Below, piece after piece: positions 17,176 to 26,152 of a stretch of 64,000 nt of DNA. Numbering within the stretch: position 1 is the stretch's first letter; each line of letters opens with the position of its first letter. Source of the DNA: Mycolicibacterium fluoranthenivorans (lineage in GTDB: Bacteria > Actinomycetota > Actinomycetes > Mycobacteriales > Mycobacteriaceae); NCBI RefSeq assembly GCF_011758805.1, contig NZ_JAANOW010000001.1, forward strand, positions 1,736,001 to 1,800,000, read 5' to 3'. The notes beneath the pieces were generated by a model, which had not been told where the DNA came from, did not search any database, and saw only the letters and a list, made by a program, of their open reading frames with translations. The position numbers and the translations under genes are program-made.

Positions 17176-18540
17176 GTGACCGCCACCTCGCATCACGGGC
17201 CGCTGCGGCGGCCGGCGCCGGATCTGGAGCGGCTCACGGGGGTACGGTCCGGCAAGGGCACGTTCTACCCCGAGTTCCGGGTCGCGGCCCTGCGCACCGA
17301 ACGTGTCATCGCCGCTCTCGACGCGATCTCGCGCGCACTCGTGCAGACCGTCAACGGCCCGGAGAATCTGGTCCGTGCGGTGGCCGAAGCGGCACGCAGC
17401 CATCTCGGGGCGCAGTGGGTGCTCATCGCGCTCGCCGACGGCGCCCTGCCGGAGGCCCGCCCGCGGCATCTCATCCTGGACGCCGACGGTGAGGCCTACT
17501 CCTTCGAAGGGCTCTCCGGGGCAAAGAATCCGGTGCCGCACCTACCCGACGCGGTGCTCAACCGGCTCAACGACATCCTGCGCGGACAGTTGGCGCAGTT
17601 CCGGTTACCGGTCATCGAACCGCACCACGCGCATGTGCCGATCGAACTGGACGGCGGCGTGATCGGTGCGTTCGCCGCCTGGACGCCGACCGATCGGACA
17701 CTGGACGGCACGGATGAGACCGTGATGCGCATCCTGTCGAGCCAGACGGCCGTGGCGCTGCACAACTGCGAGCTGTTCCAGCGCTCGCAGACGCTGCTCG
17801 CGGAGTCCGAGGCGCGCAACGCCGAGTTGCTGGCCACACAGCGTGAACTCGGTGCGGCCCAACAACATCAGGTGCTCGACTCGGAGCGCCATCGGATAGC
17901 CCGCGAGCTGCACGACAGCGTGGCCCAAACGGTGCTGTCGGCCGGTATGCAGATCGAGGTGTGCCGCAGCGAGATCCAGGCCTGCGACGGATCGCCCGAA
18001 CTCATCGAGCGACTGCACACGGCCAAGACGCTGACCCGCTCGGCCACCGAGCAGCTGCGGTCGGCGATCTACACGCTCAACCAGCCGGGTGATGCGGGCC
18101 GGTCCACCCTGCCCGATCTGATGGAGCAACTGGCCACCGTGCACATGCCCGAAGACCTGCACGTGACCTTGAAAGTCGAAGGGGCAGTGGCCGAATTGCC
18201 AGGCGAGATCGAACACGCCCTGCTGCGCGTGGCGGGCGAGGCCCTGTTCAACACGGCTATGCACGGACGCGCGACCCGGGCGATCGTGCGGCTGCGGTAC
18301 CGGCCGACGGCCGTGTCCCTTTCGGTCTCCGACGACGGTACCGGTGACCCGGACAAGATGCGCCTCATGCTGCGGATGGCCGGCGCCACCGACGTCGACG
18401 GCCATCACCGCGGCTTGGCCAACATGCTCGCCCGCTGCCGTGAGCACGGCGGCACGTTCGTGGTCCAGCGATCCCGTATCGGCGGGGTGCGCGTCGTCGC
18501 GACCATACCCAGGGCCCGAACCGAAGGAGTACCGCGATGA
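17176..18540 (+). CDS. mnoS: GAF-domain sensor histidine kinase (MnoS type)
   Basis: A 454-residue cytoplasmic NarL-family kinase: a GAF-like sensor domain (about residues 45-205), a short coiled segment (LFQRSQTLLAESEARNAEL), the HisKA_3 box SERHRIARELHDSVAQT with the phospho-His (about residue 240), and an ATPase domain with SDDGTG. No transmembrane segments, so it senses a cytoplasmic cue, perhaps an alcohol/aldehyde or redox signal. Its TGA overlaps the regulator ATG (ATGA). In M. smegmatis the MnoS/MnoR pair next to mno controls growth on 1,3-propanediol; the assignment here rests on this context. Confidence 0.82.
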   Translation: MTATSHHGPLRRPAPDLERLTGVRSGKGTFYPEFRVAALRTERVIAALDAISRALVQTVNGPENLVRAVAEAARSHLGAQWVLIALADGALPEARPRHLILDADGEAYSFEGLSGAKNPVPHLPDAVLNRLNDILRGQLAQFRLPVIEPHHAHVPIELDGGVIGAFAAWTPTDRTLDGTDETVMRILSSQTAVALHNCELFQRSQTLLAESEARNAELLATQRELGAAQQHQVLDSERHRIARELHDSVAQTVLSAGMQIEVCRSEIQACDGSPELIERLHTAKTLTRSATEQLRSAIYTLNQPGDAGRSTLPDLMEQLATVHMPEDLHVTLKVEGAVAELPGEIEHALLRVAGEALFNTAMHGRATRAIVRLRYRPTAVSLSVSDDGTGDPDKMRLMLRMAGATDVDGHHRGLANMLARCREHGGTFVVQRSRIGGVRVVATIPRARTEGVPR

Positions 18541-19199
18541 CGGTGAACACGCAGACCAGAACCCAGGCCATCCGGCTGGCGCTGGTCGATGACCACCCGA
18601 TTCTGCGGCAGGGACTGCGATCGGTGCTGGAACGCGAGGACGATCTCGTGGTGGTCGGTGAGGCCTCCAGTGAACACGAGGCCGAGGCCATGGTGGCGGC
18701 GGCGCGACCGGACGTGGTGCTGCTGGACCTGAAACTGTCGGCGGGCTCGGATTTCGAGGGACTGTCGTTGTGCGCCAAGCTGTCCGCCGCCCACCCGCAG
18801 ATCGGCCTGCTGGTTCTCACCACGTTCCTCGATGAGGACCTGGTGGTGCGTGCGGTGCATGCCGGGGCGCGCGGTTATGTCGTCAAGGACGTCGACACCA
18901 CGGAGTTGGTGCGTGCCATCCGCGCGATTTCGGCGGGGGAGAGTGCATTCGACTCGCGCAGTGCCGCAGCGGTGGTGCGTTCGCTGAACGGTCGCGCCGA
19001 AGCACGTGAGCAGCTCACCGACCGGGAGCTGGAGGTGTTGCGGCTGCTGGCAACGGGGTTGTCCAACAACAAGATCGGTGAGAAGTTGTTCATCTCGGCA
19101 ACCACCGCCAAGTTCCACGTCAGCAACATCATGCGCAAGCTGCAGGTCAGCCGCCGGGCCGAGGCGGTGTACGCGGCCAGCAAGCGCGGGCTGATCTAG
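18537..19199 (+). CDS. mnoR: LuxR-family response regulator (MnoR type)
   Basis: A 220-residue NarL/LuxR response regulator. The receiver domain (about residues 12-130) has acidic pocket VDDHP and the phospho-Asp in VVLLDLKLS; the C-terminal HTH is LTDRELEVLRLLATGL...TAKFHVSNIMRKLQV. It is translationally coupled to the kinase. It is the likely binder of the dyads at 11752 and 15807, since LuxR-type regulators bind such palindromes; this link is inferred. Confidence 0.83.
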   Translation: MTVNTQTRTQAIRLALVDDHPILRQGLRSVLEREDDLVVVGEASSEHEAEAMVAAARPDVVLLDLKLSAGSDFEGLSLCAKLSAAHPQIGLLVLTTFLDEDLVVRAVHAGARGYVVKDVDTTELVRAIRAISAGESAFDSRSAAAVVRSLNGRAEAREQLTDRELEVLRLLATGLSNNKIGEKLFISATTAKFHVSNIMRKLQVSRRAEAVYAASKRGLI

Positions 19200-19217
19200 G
19201 GATCTTGCCGCTCGAGT

Positions 19218-19697
19218 TCAGTCCGCGAGCACCTGCTCGCGCAGGATGTCGGCGTGCCCGCAGTGGTGCGCCAGTTCCCGCAGGACCTGCAGGAACACCC
19301 AGCGCAGTGTGCGCGGTCCGGCGTCATGGCCGGTCACCACGGTGTCCAGGGACATGCCTGCGACCATCGCGCGGGCGGTTTTGCAGGCCTGCCGGTGGGC
19401 TGCCGTGACGGCGGCGACGGTGTCGTCGTCGGCGAGCAGGAAGGACTCGTCCACACTCGCCACCAGGCCGAGTTCGCGTCGCGACGTACCGCCGACACAC
19501 TGTTCGAACCACACCCGCTGCATCCAGGTGACGTGTTTGAGCAGGCCGAGCAGCGTCGTTGCCGAGGTGACGAGCCGCCGTCGGGCCTGTTCCTCGGTGA
19601 GGCCGTCGAGGGTGCGCTCGATGGCTGACCGGTAGTCCTCGATGAACGCCTCGAGCTGGGAGCGCTCCGGTTCGAGCAGCACCTCGAACGAGCTCAT
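19218..19697 (-). CDS. DinB/DUF664-family protein
   Basis: A 159-residue four-helix protein with the DinB metal-binding His pattern: LKHVTWM (about residue 52) and AHHCGHADILREQV (about 140-153). Members include thiol S-transferases such as mycothiol-dependent enzymes; which substrate applies here is unknown. Its ATG overlaps the stop of the cytochrome b561 gene by 4 bases, making it the last gene of a minus-strand operon. Confidence 0.85.
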   Translation of the reverse strand: MSSFEVLLEPERSQLEAFIEDYRSAIERTLDGLTEEQARRRLVTSATTLLGLLKHVTWMQRVWFEQCVGGTSRRELGLVASVDESFLLADDDTVAAVTAAHRQACKTARAMVAGMSLDTVVTGHDAGPRTLRWVFLQVLRELAHHCGHADILREQVLAD

Positions 19698-20260
19698 GGG
19701 AGTTCCGTCTCGCGCCTGGTCCGGCTGGGCCAGAGCGTCATTCGGCTCAGCAGTCCGTCCCGCAGCCCGACGGTGTGGAATGTGACGGCGCAGATGTGGG
19801 CCGTGAACGCGGCGAACAGCAGATAAGCCAGCACGGTGTGGGTGGTGCGCAGGAAGGCATACAGCGCGATGCCGTGTGGTGCGATACCGGGCAGGTGCAG
19901 CGGCCCGAGGATCGTGATCGGCGAATCGGCGGCGGACAACATGGCCCAGCCGACCAGAGGTTGCGCCAGCAGCAAGGCGTAGAGCAGATACTCCGAATAC
20001 GTCGCGACCTTGCGCTCGGCTCGGCCCATCGTTTTCAGGAAGGGTGGCGGTCGGTGGGTGAGCCGGTTGATCAACCGGACGACGGCGAAGACGAGGATCG
20101 CGATGCCCAGCGGCCGGTGGATGGCGAGCAGCAGCGGGTAGTAGGTGAGTGCGGCGACCATGGTGATGCCGACAAAGAACTGCACGATCACCATCGCCGC
20201 CATGGCCCAGTGCAGCAGCCGGGATAGCAGGGTGAACTTGGCCGGGGCGTCAGTGCTCAT
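19694..20260 (-). CDS. Cytochrome b561-type membrane protein
   Basis: A 188-residue integral membrane protein with four predicted transmembrane helices and conserved haem-ligand His residues (RLLHWAMAAMV near residue 15; IHRPLGIAIL near 48; RTTHTVLAYLLFAAFTAH near 145-158). Such proteins move electrons between quinol and periplasmic acceptors. Its 5' end overlaps the catalase-like gene by 11 bases; together they suggest a peroxide-related electron path. Confidence 0.85.
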   Translation of the reverse strand: MSTDAPAKFTLLSRLLHWAMAAMVIVQFFVGITMVAALTYYPLLLAIHRPLGIAILVFAVVRLINRLTHRPPPFLKTMGRAERKVATYSEYLLYALLLAQPLVGWAMLSAADSPITILGPLHLPGIAPHGIALYAFLRTTHTVLAYLLFAAFTAHICAVTFHTVGLRDGLLSRMTLWPSRTRRETELP

Positions 20261-21341
20261 CGTGGATCACCTGTTCGACGTTGATCTCGCTGGGCGACTT
20301 GGGTTCTCGGGCGCGGCGGTTGAACGACTGTGCGTACACCGCGGACCGGGCGCGCGGCAGCGGGTCGTCGCTGAGGGCCAGGCCGTCGGGCAGCACCGTC
20401 GGATCGAAGTTGATGTCCCGGGCATTTCCGGGTGCCTCGGTGAGCAGGTGATCGATCGTGAGCACGCCCGCTTCGATGGTGCGCCGGTCGGCCGGCCAGG
20501 GCAGAGTCGCGTCGTGTGTCGGGTCGCCGGGTGCGCCCACCGTCAGCACCAGCCGCCAGGACAGCGGTCCGCGGCCGGCCTGCTCGACGAGGGCGTCGAA
20601 CAGCTTGTCGTGGGCGTTGCCGCCCGGGTCGGGTGGATCGGCGGGCTGACCGGGCACCAGCGACCACCGGATCGGGGTGGTTCGTCCGTTGCTGTCGGTG
20701 GCCAGGAACGCGTTGAGGCTGCGGAACGTGCTGTCGGCGAAACCCGCGGTCGGCGGTGCGGCCTTGATGATCTTCATCGCCGCGGCCGACTCGGGGTGTG
20801 CAGCCAGGAACGCCGACATGGCGGCCGGGTTGGGCTTCTTGGTGGCGGGGTCCGGTTTGGCGGCGAGCAGTTGCTCGAAGAACGCCTCTGGCGTGCTGAC
20901 CGGGAAGACGGGGATGTTGACCATGGCGGTGCGCCACTGCTGGCCGCCGCGCAGCTGGAACAGCACGCCCAGCCCGCGCACGGTCGCCGGATCGTCCGCA
21001 ACGTCGGGCAGGCTGCCCGACAGCGAGAATCGGGCGATCACCGGTGAGGTTCCGCTGGCGAAGACCGATGCTTTGGACACCTCACTGCCGGCTCCGGAGC
21101 TGGCGAAGGTGCCGGCGGCAGCAACGCCCTTGGCGTGGTTGCGGCGGAAGCCGTCGTGCCGGCCGTAGAGCTGTTCGAACCGGTCGGCGAAATGGGACGC
21201 CGTGAGTCGCGGCGGTCCCAGCCAGTCCGAGGCGACAGCCACGCCGCCGACGCCGGCCGCTGCCACTCCTGTGACAGCGGCCAGGCCGAGGAGCGCGTCG
21301 CGACGATTGAGGCGTAAACCTGGCTCGTTCTCCTGCGTCAT
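20250..21341 (-). CDS. Exported catalase-family peroxidase (SrpA-like)
   Basis: A 363-residue small catalase-related haem peroxidase. The N-terminus carries a Tat-like signal (LNRRDALLGLAAVTGVAAAG), giving a periplasmic enzyme. Catalytic signs: distal His in RRNHAKGVAAAG (about residue 75) and the proximal haem Tyr in RSAVYAQSFNRR (near the C-terminus). It is much shorter than monofunctional catalases (about 480+). ATG 21341 places the twin-Arg motif at residues 13-14. Overlaps the cytochrome b561 gene, and a small secreted-protein gene lies upstream. Confidence 0.88.
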   Translation of the reverse strand: MTQENEPGLRLNRRDALLGLAAVTGVAAAGVGGVAVASDWLGPPRLTASHFADRFEQLYGRHDGFRRNHAKGVAAAGTFASSGAGSEVSKASVFASGTSPVIARFSLSGSLPDVADDPATVRGLGVLFQLRGGQQWRTAMVNIPVFPVSTPEAFFEQLLAAKPDPATKKPNPAAMSAFLAAHPESAAAMKIIKAAPPTAGFADSTFRSLNAFLATDSNGRTTPIRWSLVPGQPADPPDPGGNAHDKLFDALVEQAGRGPLSWRLVLTVGAPGDPTHDATLPWPADRRTIEAGVLTIDHLLTEAPGNARDINFDPTVLPDGLALSDDPLPRARSAVYAQSFNRRAREPKSPSEINVEQVIHDEH

Positions 21342-21387
21342 GTGTTTAAGACTGCCCTTTCGTGGCGGTGGCGTCAGCGGAAGGCAC

Positions 21388-21597
21388 TCAGAACGGCAGA
21401 TCGAGTCGACCCTGCGTGGTGTCGAGCTCGTCGTGATTGGACGAGTGCAGCCCGACCAGATAGGGCACCTGCGGGTTCGTGCCGTAGGGGACCAGTGGGT
21501 TGGTGTCGGCGCCGGCGATCGGTGCCAGCGCGATGGCGACACCTGCGGCGCCGAGGAGCAGCCAGCCGAAGCGGCGAGCAAGGGTGTTGTGCGTCAT
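21388..21597 (-). CDS. Small secreted protein
   Basis: A 69-residue product with a clear Sec signal peptide: RRFGWLLLGAAGVAIALAPIAGA and a likely cleavage after AGA, leaving a mature peptide of about 40 residues (DTNPLVPYGTNPQVPYLVG...). The mature part is Pro/Asn/Tyr-rich with no Cys. No family recognised. It lies 46 bases upstream of the catalase-like gene, on the same strand, so is probably cotranscribed. Confidence 0.65.
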   Translation of the reverse strand: MTHNTLARRFGWLLLGAAGVAIALAPIAGADTNPLVPYGTNPQVPYLVGLHSSNHDELDTTQGRLDLPF

Positions 21598-21764
21598 GAG
21601 GGATTCCTAATCGCTTGGGGGCCCGCACTTCGCGTTCCCGGTGACTCTCAACGTGCCGGGACTTCACGACGGTTCACTAATCGCTTTCTGAAGATTTGAT
21701 GTAGGTCGTCCGGGGGCCGGGGTTATCGGCCTACCTGCGCGGACAGGCGGGGCATCATGGAGAA

Positions 21765-22487
21765 ATGTCAGATACTGCCGGCACCGAGACGCTGCGCGCG
21801 TTGATCGTCGACGATGAGGTGCCGTTGACCACGGTGGTGGGGAGCTACCTGGTCAAGAACGGTTTCGAGGTGCACACGGCGCATGACGGTCCGGCGGGGT
21901 TGTCACAGGCTCGCCACGTCGACCCCGACGTGGTCGTGCTCGATGTCGGTCTGCCGGGGATGGACGGTTTCGAGGTCTGCCGTCAATTGCGGACCTTTTC
22001 GGATGCCTACGTCGTCATGTTGACGGCGCGGGACACCGAGGTCGACACGGTGGTGGGTCTGTCGGTCGGTGCCGACGATTACGTGACCAAGCCGTTCAGC
22101 CCACGCGAGTTGGTGGCCCGCGTTCAGGCGATGCTGCGCCGGCCGCGCCGAGACAACCGGGGAAGGGGCCTCAGCTCGGAACACCCACCGCGCGAGATCG
22201 GTGCACTGCGCGTCGATCCGGCCAGCCGGGAGGTGCATGTCGATGGATCCGAGATTCTCTTGACACGAACGGAATTCGATATTCTGGCCGCACTGTCCGC
22301 CCGGCCCGGGCTGGTGATGGGACGCCGGCAGCTCATCGAGGCGGTGTGGGGTGGCAACTGGGTCGGCAACGACAACATCGTCGACGTCCACGTGGGCCAT
22401 CTACGTCGCAAGTTGGGTGACGATCCAGCGCAGCCGCGGTTCGTCAGCACGGTGCGCGGTGTTGGTTACCGGATGGGGAAGGGCTGA
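21765..22487 (+). CDS. OmpR/PhoB-family response regulator
   Basis: A 240-residue two-domain regulator: receiver (about residues 10-125; acidic pocket VDDE, phospho-Asp in VVLDVGLPG, switch Lys in YVTKPFSPREL) and winged-helix DNA-binding domain (about 145-238; LTRTEFDILAALS, DNIVDVHVGHLRRKLG). Its stop shares a base with the kinase start (TGATG). Targets are not evident; autoregulation through the 167-base upstream gap is plausible. Confidence 0.92.
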   Translation: MSDTAGTETLRALIVDDEVPLTTVVGSYLVKNGFEVHTAHDGPAGLSQARHVDPDVVVLDVGLPGMDGFEVCRQLRTFSDAYVVMLTARDTEVDTVVGLSVGADDYVTKPFSPRELVARVQAMLRRPRRDNRGRGLSSEHPPREIGALRVDPASREVHVDGSEILLTRTEFDILAALSARPGLVMGRRQLIEAVWGGNWVGNDNIVDVHVGHLRRKLGDDPAQPRFVSTVRGVGYRMGKG

Positions 22488-23596
22488 TGGCAGCTGCCGG
22501 GCAAGGCGCCCGATTCGGTATCCGTACCCGGCTGCTGGCAGCCAATTCCGTTGTGGTCGTGGCCAGTATCGCGACCACCATCGTGGTGGCGATGCTCGTC
22601 GGCCCGCCGATGTTCCAGCGGCTGATGGACAGGGCCGTCCAACCCGGCAATGCCACCGATCATCCGTACCAGCGCGCGTTCGCGCGCGCGACGACGATGT
22701 CGGTGGGCACCGCACTCGCGGTATCGGCGGTGGCGGCACTGAGCCTGAGCTGGTATCTCAGTCGGCGCGTGTACCGGTCGGCCGCCGAACTGGCCCACGC
22801 GGCCACGGCGATCGCCGACGGTCACTATGAGGTCCGGGTGTCGCCGGCCGGTCTGGGAAAGGAATTCGACGAGATCGCGGCAGCCTTCACGACCATGGCC
22901 CAACGTCTCGGCGACGTCGACCGCACCCGGCGCCAGATGCTGGCCGACCTGGCTCATGAGATCCGGACTCCGGTCGCGGTGCTGGAGGCCTACTTCGAAG
23001 CGCTCGAAGACGGTGTGCAACCCCTCGATGCCGACACCATGGGCGTGCTGCGCGATCAGACCCGCCGGCTCACCCGCTTCAGCGCCGACGTCGGTGCGTT
23101 GTTCAACGCGGAGCAGAGCCCGAACGCCATTGTGGTGCGCCCGGTTCAGGTCGGGGAGTTGATCGCCAACGCGGTGGTGTCGTTCGAACCTCAATACCGC
23201 GGGAAAGGCGTCGACCTCTCGTCGGAGGTCGCCGCCGACCTGCCCGAGGCCAGCGGCGATCCCGAACGCATCGGACAAGTCCTGACGAATCTTCTCGATA
23301 ATGCGTTGCGTCACAATCACAGTGGCGATCAGGTGCGGATCGTGGCGCAGCGGCACGGCGAAACCGTGCGGGTGTCGGTGTCGGATACCGGCGACGGGAT
23401 CCCCGCCGAACACCTGGATCGGATCTTCGAGCGGTTCCACCGCGTCGACGCGGCGCGCGATCGTGAGCACGGGGGAGCGGGGATCGGCTTGGCCATCGCC
23501 AAGGCATTCGTCGAGGCGCAGGGCGGCCACCTCACCGCTGCCAGCGCGGGACTCGGCCGCGGCAGCACGTTCACCTTCACGATTCCGGTGTGTTAG
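22487..23596 (+). CDS. HAMP-domain sensor histidine kinase
   Basis: A 369-residue membrane kinase: TM1 (ANSVVVVASIATTIVVAML, about 20-40), short external loop, TM2 (about 65-88), HAMP, HisKA with DLAHEIRTPVAVLEAYFEAL (about residue 155) and HATPase (NLLDNALRHNHSG, DTGDGIPAEHLDRIFERFHR, GAGIGLAIAKAFVEAQGG). Architecture matches BaeS-like envelope-stress kinases. Its 3' end overlaps the convergent methyltransferase gene by 20 bases. Confidence 0.92.
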   Translation: MAAAGQGARFGIRTRLLAANSVVVVASIATTIVVAMLVGPPMFQRLMDRAVQPGNATDHPYQRAFARATTMSVGTALAVSAVAALSLSWYLSRRVYRSAAELAHAATAIADGHYEVRVSPAGLGKEFDEIAAAFTTMAQRLGDVDRTRRQMLADLAHEIRTPVAVLEAYFEALEDGVQPLDADTMGVLRDQTRRLTRFSADVGALFNAEQSPNAIVVRPVQVGELIANAVVSFEPQYRGKGVDLSSEVAADLPEASGDPERIGQVLTNLLDNALRHNHSGDQVRIVAQRHGETVRVSVSDTGDGIPAEHLDRIFERFHRVDAARDREHGGAGIGLAIAKAFVEAQGGHLTAASAGLGRGSTFTFTIPVC

Positions 23597-24458
23597 ACCG
23601 GTCGAGTACCAGCCAGCCACCATGGAACTCCGTAACGGTGGCACGCACCCCGGGGAATTGCGCCCCGAGCCGAGCCAGCTCCGCGGTGTCGAATCGGCGG
23701 ATATGCCCGTAGCAGGCCTGTGGTTCGTCCTCGAACGGCACCGCCACCACGACACGACGGCGGGCCAGGCGCAGAGCTTCGGCCAGTACCTGTTCGCCGG
23801 TCACCCGGTCCAGGTGCTCCAGCAGATGCAACGCGGTGACGGTGTCGGCCGCGCCGTCGGGCAAGGGGACATGCGCGGCGTCGCAGGCCAGGGTGCGCAC
23901 TGTGCGGTGCAGGGGCCGGCTCACCCGGCGCAGCAGATCCATGGTCGGGACACTCAGGTCTGTCGCCAGGACGTCGAAACCCAAGCGCTGCATACGCAGT
24001 GGGAAGAACCCGAAACAGGATCCGAGATCGATCAACCGCTCTCCGACGGCCAGTCCGGCGGCCCGGGCGTGGATGGGTGCGAATGCCGTCCGGTCGTGCT
24101 CGAGCGCGCCGATCGAATTGCGGTAGAACTGTAGCCACGCCGCCATACCGCCCTCGACGGTGGAGCGCACCACCCCGGTGAAGACCTGTTCGAACTCCGG
24201 CCGGCCGCGCAACCAGGCGCCGAGCTCCTCGGTCAGCAGCACCGCGAGTTCGTCGGACAGTTCGTCGGGGGTGAGATCGTGCTCCACCGCCAGCACACCC
24301 TCGCGGCGGTACAGACAGAACCGCGGCGTGCACACGGCGTCATGCGGATGGTGCCGGCCGGTGCGGCGGCGGACCAGAACCCCGTCGCCATGCCAGGTGC
24401 CGCCCGAGGTCTGCGCCAGCGGATCGACCAGAGCCGGTTCCAGTACTGCAACTGTCAT
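23577..24458 (-). CDS. mftM: SAM-dependent methyltransferase, probable mycofactocin glycan methyltransferase
   Basis: A 293-residue protein. The C-terminal two thirds form a class I methyltransferase (motif I ERLIDLGSCFGFFPLRM at about residue 145, acidic loop DVLATDLS, HLLEHL), while the N-terminal part (VRRRTGRHHPHDAV, TPRFCLYRREGVL) is specific to a mycobacterial subgroup. MftM 2-O-methylates the oligoglucoside of mycofactocin in M. smegmatis; assignment here rests on domain layout and the position divergent from mftA. ATG 24458 is preferred over TTG 24467. Overlaps the kinase gene tail-to-tail by 20 bases. Confidence 0.72.
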   Translation of the reverse strand: MTVAVLEPALVDPLAQTSGGTWHGDGVLVRRRTGRHHPHDAVCTPRFCLYRREGVLAVEHDLTPDELSDELAVLLTEELGAWLRGRPEFEQVFTGVVRSTVEGGMAAWLQFYRNSIGALEHDRTAFAPIHARAAGLAVGERLIDLGSCFGFFPLRMQRLGFDVLATDLSVPTMDLLRRVSRPLHRTVRTLACDAAHVPLPDGAADTVTALHLLEHLDRVTGEQVLAEALRLARRRVVVAVPFEDEPQACYGHIRRFDTAELARLGAQFPGVRATVTEFHGGWLVLDRSNTPES

Positions 24459-24617
24459 GGTGGACAACGTTATTCGTGACCGTCATGTGCGCACCCGCGC
24501 CAACCGGCCGCAATCGTGGTCTGACCGGATGGGTGCTCAACTGCCCGTCCGGCCAGTGTTGCGCGGCGTCCTCGTCACCTAGCGTGAGTGGTGTCCATCA
24601 CAGCCCTGGAGGTTCCG
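24459..24617. promoter_or_regulatory. Divergent mftM/mftA promoter region
   Basis: A 159-base gap between the two mycofactocin transcripts. A possible mftA promoter is TTGCGC (24559-24564), 15 bases, TAGCGT (24580-24585), and a GGAGG ribosome-binding site (24608-24612) precedes the mftA ATG. No MftR-type TetR gene is nearby. Confidence 0.45.
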
Positions 24618-24722
24618 ATGCCCACCCATGACGCCACTGAAAACAGCGCGACGGCAACCGCACTCGTCGAGGAGACCCTTGTGGAAGAGGTCTTCATCGA
24701 CGGTATGTGCGGAGTGTACTGA
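24618..24722 (+). CDS. mftA: Mycofactocin precursor peptide MftA
   Basis: A 34-residue ribosomal precursor peptide ending in IDGMCGVY, the conserved C-terminus whose terminal Val-Tyr becomes the mycofactocin core. The middle is acidic (VEETLVEEVF), which is the leader part recognised by MftB. ATG 24618 has GGAGG 5 bases upstream; the mftB start lies 2 bases after the TGA. The gene is easily missed because of its length. Confidence 0.95.
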   Translation: MPTHDATENSATATALVEETLVEEVFIDGMCGVY

Positions 24723-24724
24723 AC

Positions 24725-24985
24725 ATGGACTTCGATCCGGACAGCCCGTGGCGGCTCCACCCGCAGGTGGCCGTCCGCCCCGAGCCGTTCGGCGCGCTGC
24801 TGTACCACTTCGGCACCCGCAAGCTGTCGTTCCTGAAGAACCGAACGGTGGTCGAGGTGGTCCAGGCCCTGCCGCAGTATCCGAGCGCAACGGCTGCGCT
24901 GCGCGCCGCCGGCGTGGAGGAGGCCGGTCCCTACACCAAAGCGCTTGCCGCGCTGGCCCGGTCGCAGATGCTGGTGCGGCCATGA
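24725..24985 (+). CDS. mftB: Mycofactocin peptide chaperone MftB
   Basis: An 86-residue RiPP recognition element that binds MftA and presents it to the radical SAM enzyme MftC. It has the family pattern WRLHPQVAVRPEPFGALLYHFGTRKLSFLKN near the N-terminus (read in two pieces) and a helical C-terminus. ATG 24725 is chosen because it follows the mftA stop by 2 bases. Its TGA overlaps the mftC ATG (ATGA). Confidence 0.95.
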   Translation: MDFDPDSPWRLHPQVAVRPEPFGALLYHFGTRKLSFLKNRTVVEVVQALPQYPSATAALRAAGVEEAGPYTKALAALARSQMLVRP

Positions 24986-26142
24986 CCGTGCATGCTGTCA
25001 CGTTGAGTGACCAGTTCGAACTCGGCTTGGACGCCCCCATCTGCCTGACCTGGGAGCTGACCTACGCCTGCAACCTGGCGTGCGTGCACTGCCTGTCCTC
25101 GTCGGGCAAGCGGGACCCGCGTGAGCTGAGCACCCAGCAGTGCAAGGACATCATCGACGAGTTGGAACGTATGCAGGTGTTCTATGTGAACATCGGCGGC
25201 GGCGAACCGACGGTCCGGGCGGACTTCTGGGAGCTGGTCGACTATGCCACCGCCCATCACGTCGGGGTGAAGTTCTCGACCAACGGCGTGCGGATCACTC
25301 CGGCCGTCGCGGCCCGGCTGGCCGCGAGCGACTATGTCGACGTCCAGATCTCGCTGGACGGCGCGACCGCGGAGGTCAACGACGCGGTCCGCGGGCGCGG
25401 ATCCTTCGATATGGCGGTGCGTGCGTTACAGAACCTCAAGGACGCGGGTTTCCGGGACGCCAAGATCTCGGTCGTCGTCACCCGGCACAATGTGGAGCAG
25501 CTCGATGAATTCAAGGCGCTGGCGGATCGTTTCGGAGCCACGCTGCGCATCACCCGGCTACGGCCCTCCGGCCGCGGCGCAGACGTGTGGGACGAACTGC
25601 ACCCCACGGCCGCCCAGCAACGCCAACTCTACGATTGGCTGGTCGCCCGCGGTGACGGTGTTCTTACCGGGGATTCGTTTTTCCATCTGTCGGCCTTCGG
25701 CGGTGAGCTACCCGGACTGAACCTGTGCGGTGCGGGCCGGGTGGTGTGCCTGATCGATCCCGTCGGGGACGTGTACGCCTGCCCGTTCGCCATCCACGAC
25801 AAGTTCCTGGCCGGAAACGTGGTCCGGGACGGCGGTTTCGACACCGTCTGGAAGCATTCCGAACTCTTCGCCGAACTGCGCAGTCCCACCACCGGCGGTG
25901 CCTGCGCGTCCTGTGCGCACTTCGACAGCTGCCGCGGCGGCTGCATGGCGGCCAAGTTCTTCACCGGACTGCCGATGGACGGCCCGGACCCCGAATGTGT
26001 TCAGGGGTATGGGGAATCGGCGCTCAGTGCCGACCGGGCCATACCCCGCCCGGCCGTCGACCACTCCCGGTCCCTGCCGTTGACGGTGCTCAAGAAGCCC
26101 AAGCGGGTGTGTGACGTCAACCCCGTCAGTGAACTGCTCTAA
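24982..26142 (+). CDS. mftC: Mycofactocin radical SAM maturase MftC
   Basis: Oxidatively decarboxylates the C-terminal Tyr of MftA and then cyclises Val-Tyr to AHDP precursor. The 386-residue product has the radical SAM cluster motif CNLACVHC (CxxxCxxC, about residue 30-37), GGEPTVR (SAM binding, about 73), and a Cys-rich SPASM domain at the C-terminus (CPFAIHD, CASCAHFDSCRGGC, C in PDPECVQG) for auxiliary Fe-S clusters. Cytoplasmic; coupled to mftB. Confidence 0.96.
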   Translation: MTVHAVTLSDQFELGLDAPICLTWELTYACNLACVHCLSSSGKRDPRELSTQQCKDIIDELERMQVFYVNIGGGEPTVRADFWELVDYATAHHVGVKFSTNGVRITPAVAARLAASDYVDVQISLDGATAEVNDAVRGRGSFDMAVRALQNLKDAGFRDAKISVVVTRHNVEQLDEFKALADRFGATLRITRLRPSGRGADVWDELHPTAAQQRQLYDWLVARGDGVLTGDSFFHLSAFGGELPGLNLCGAGRVVCLIDPVGDVYACPFAIHDKFLAGNVVRDGGFDTVWKHSELFAELRSPTTGGACASCAHFDSCRGGCMAAKFFTGLPMDGPDPECVQGYGESALSADRAIPRPAVDHSRSLPLTVLKKPKRVCDVNPVSELL

Positions 26143-26152
26143 GGAGGTAACG

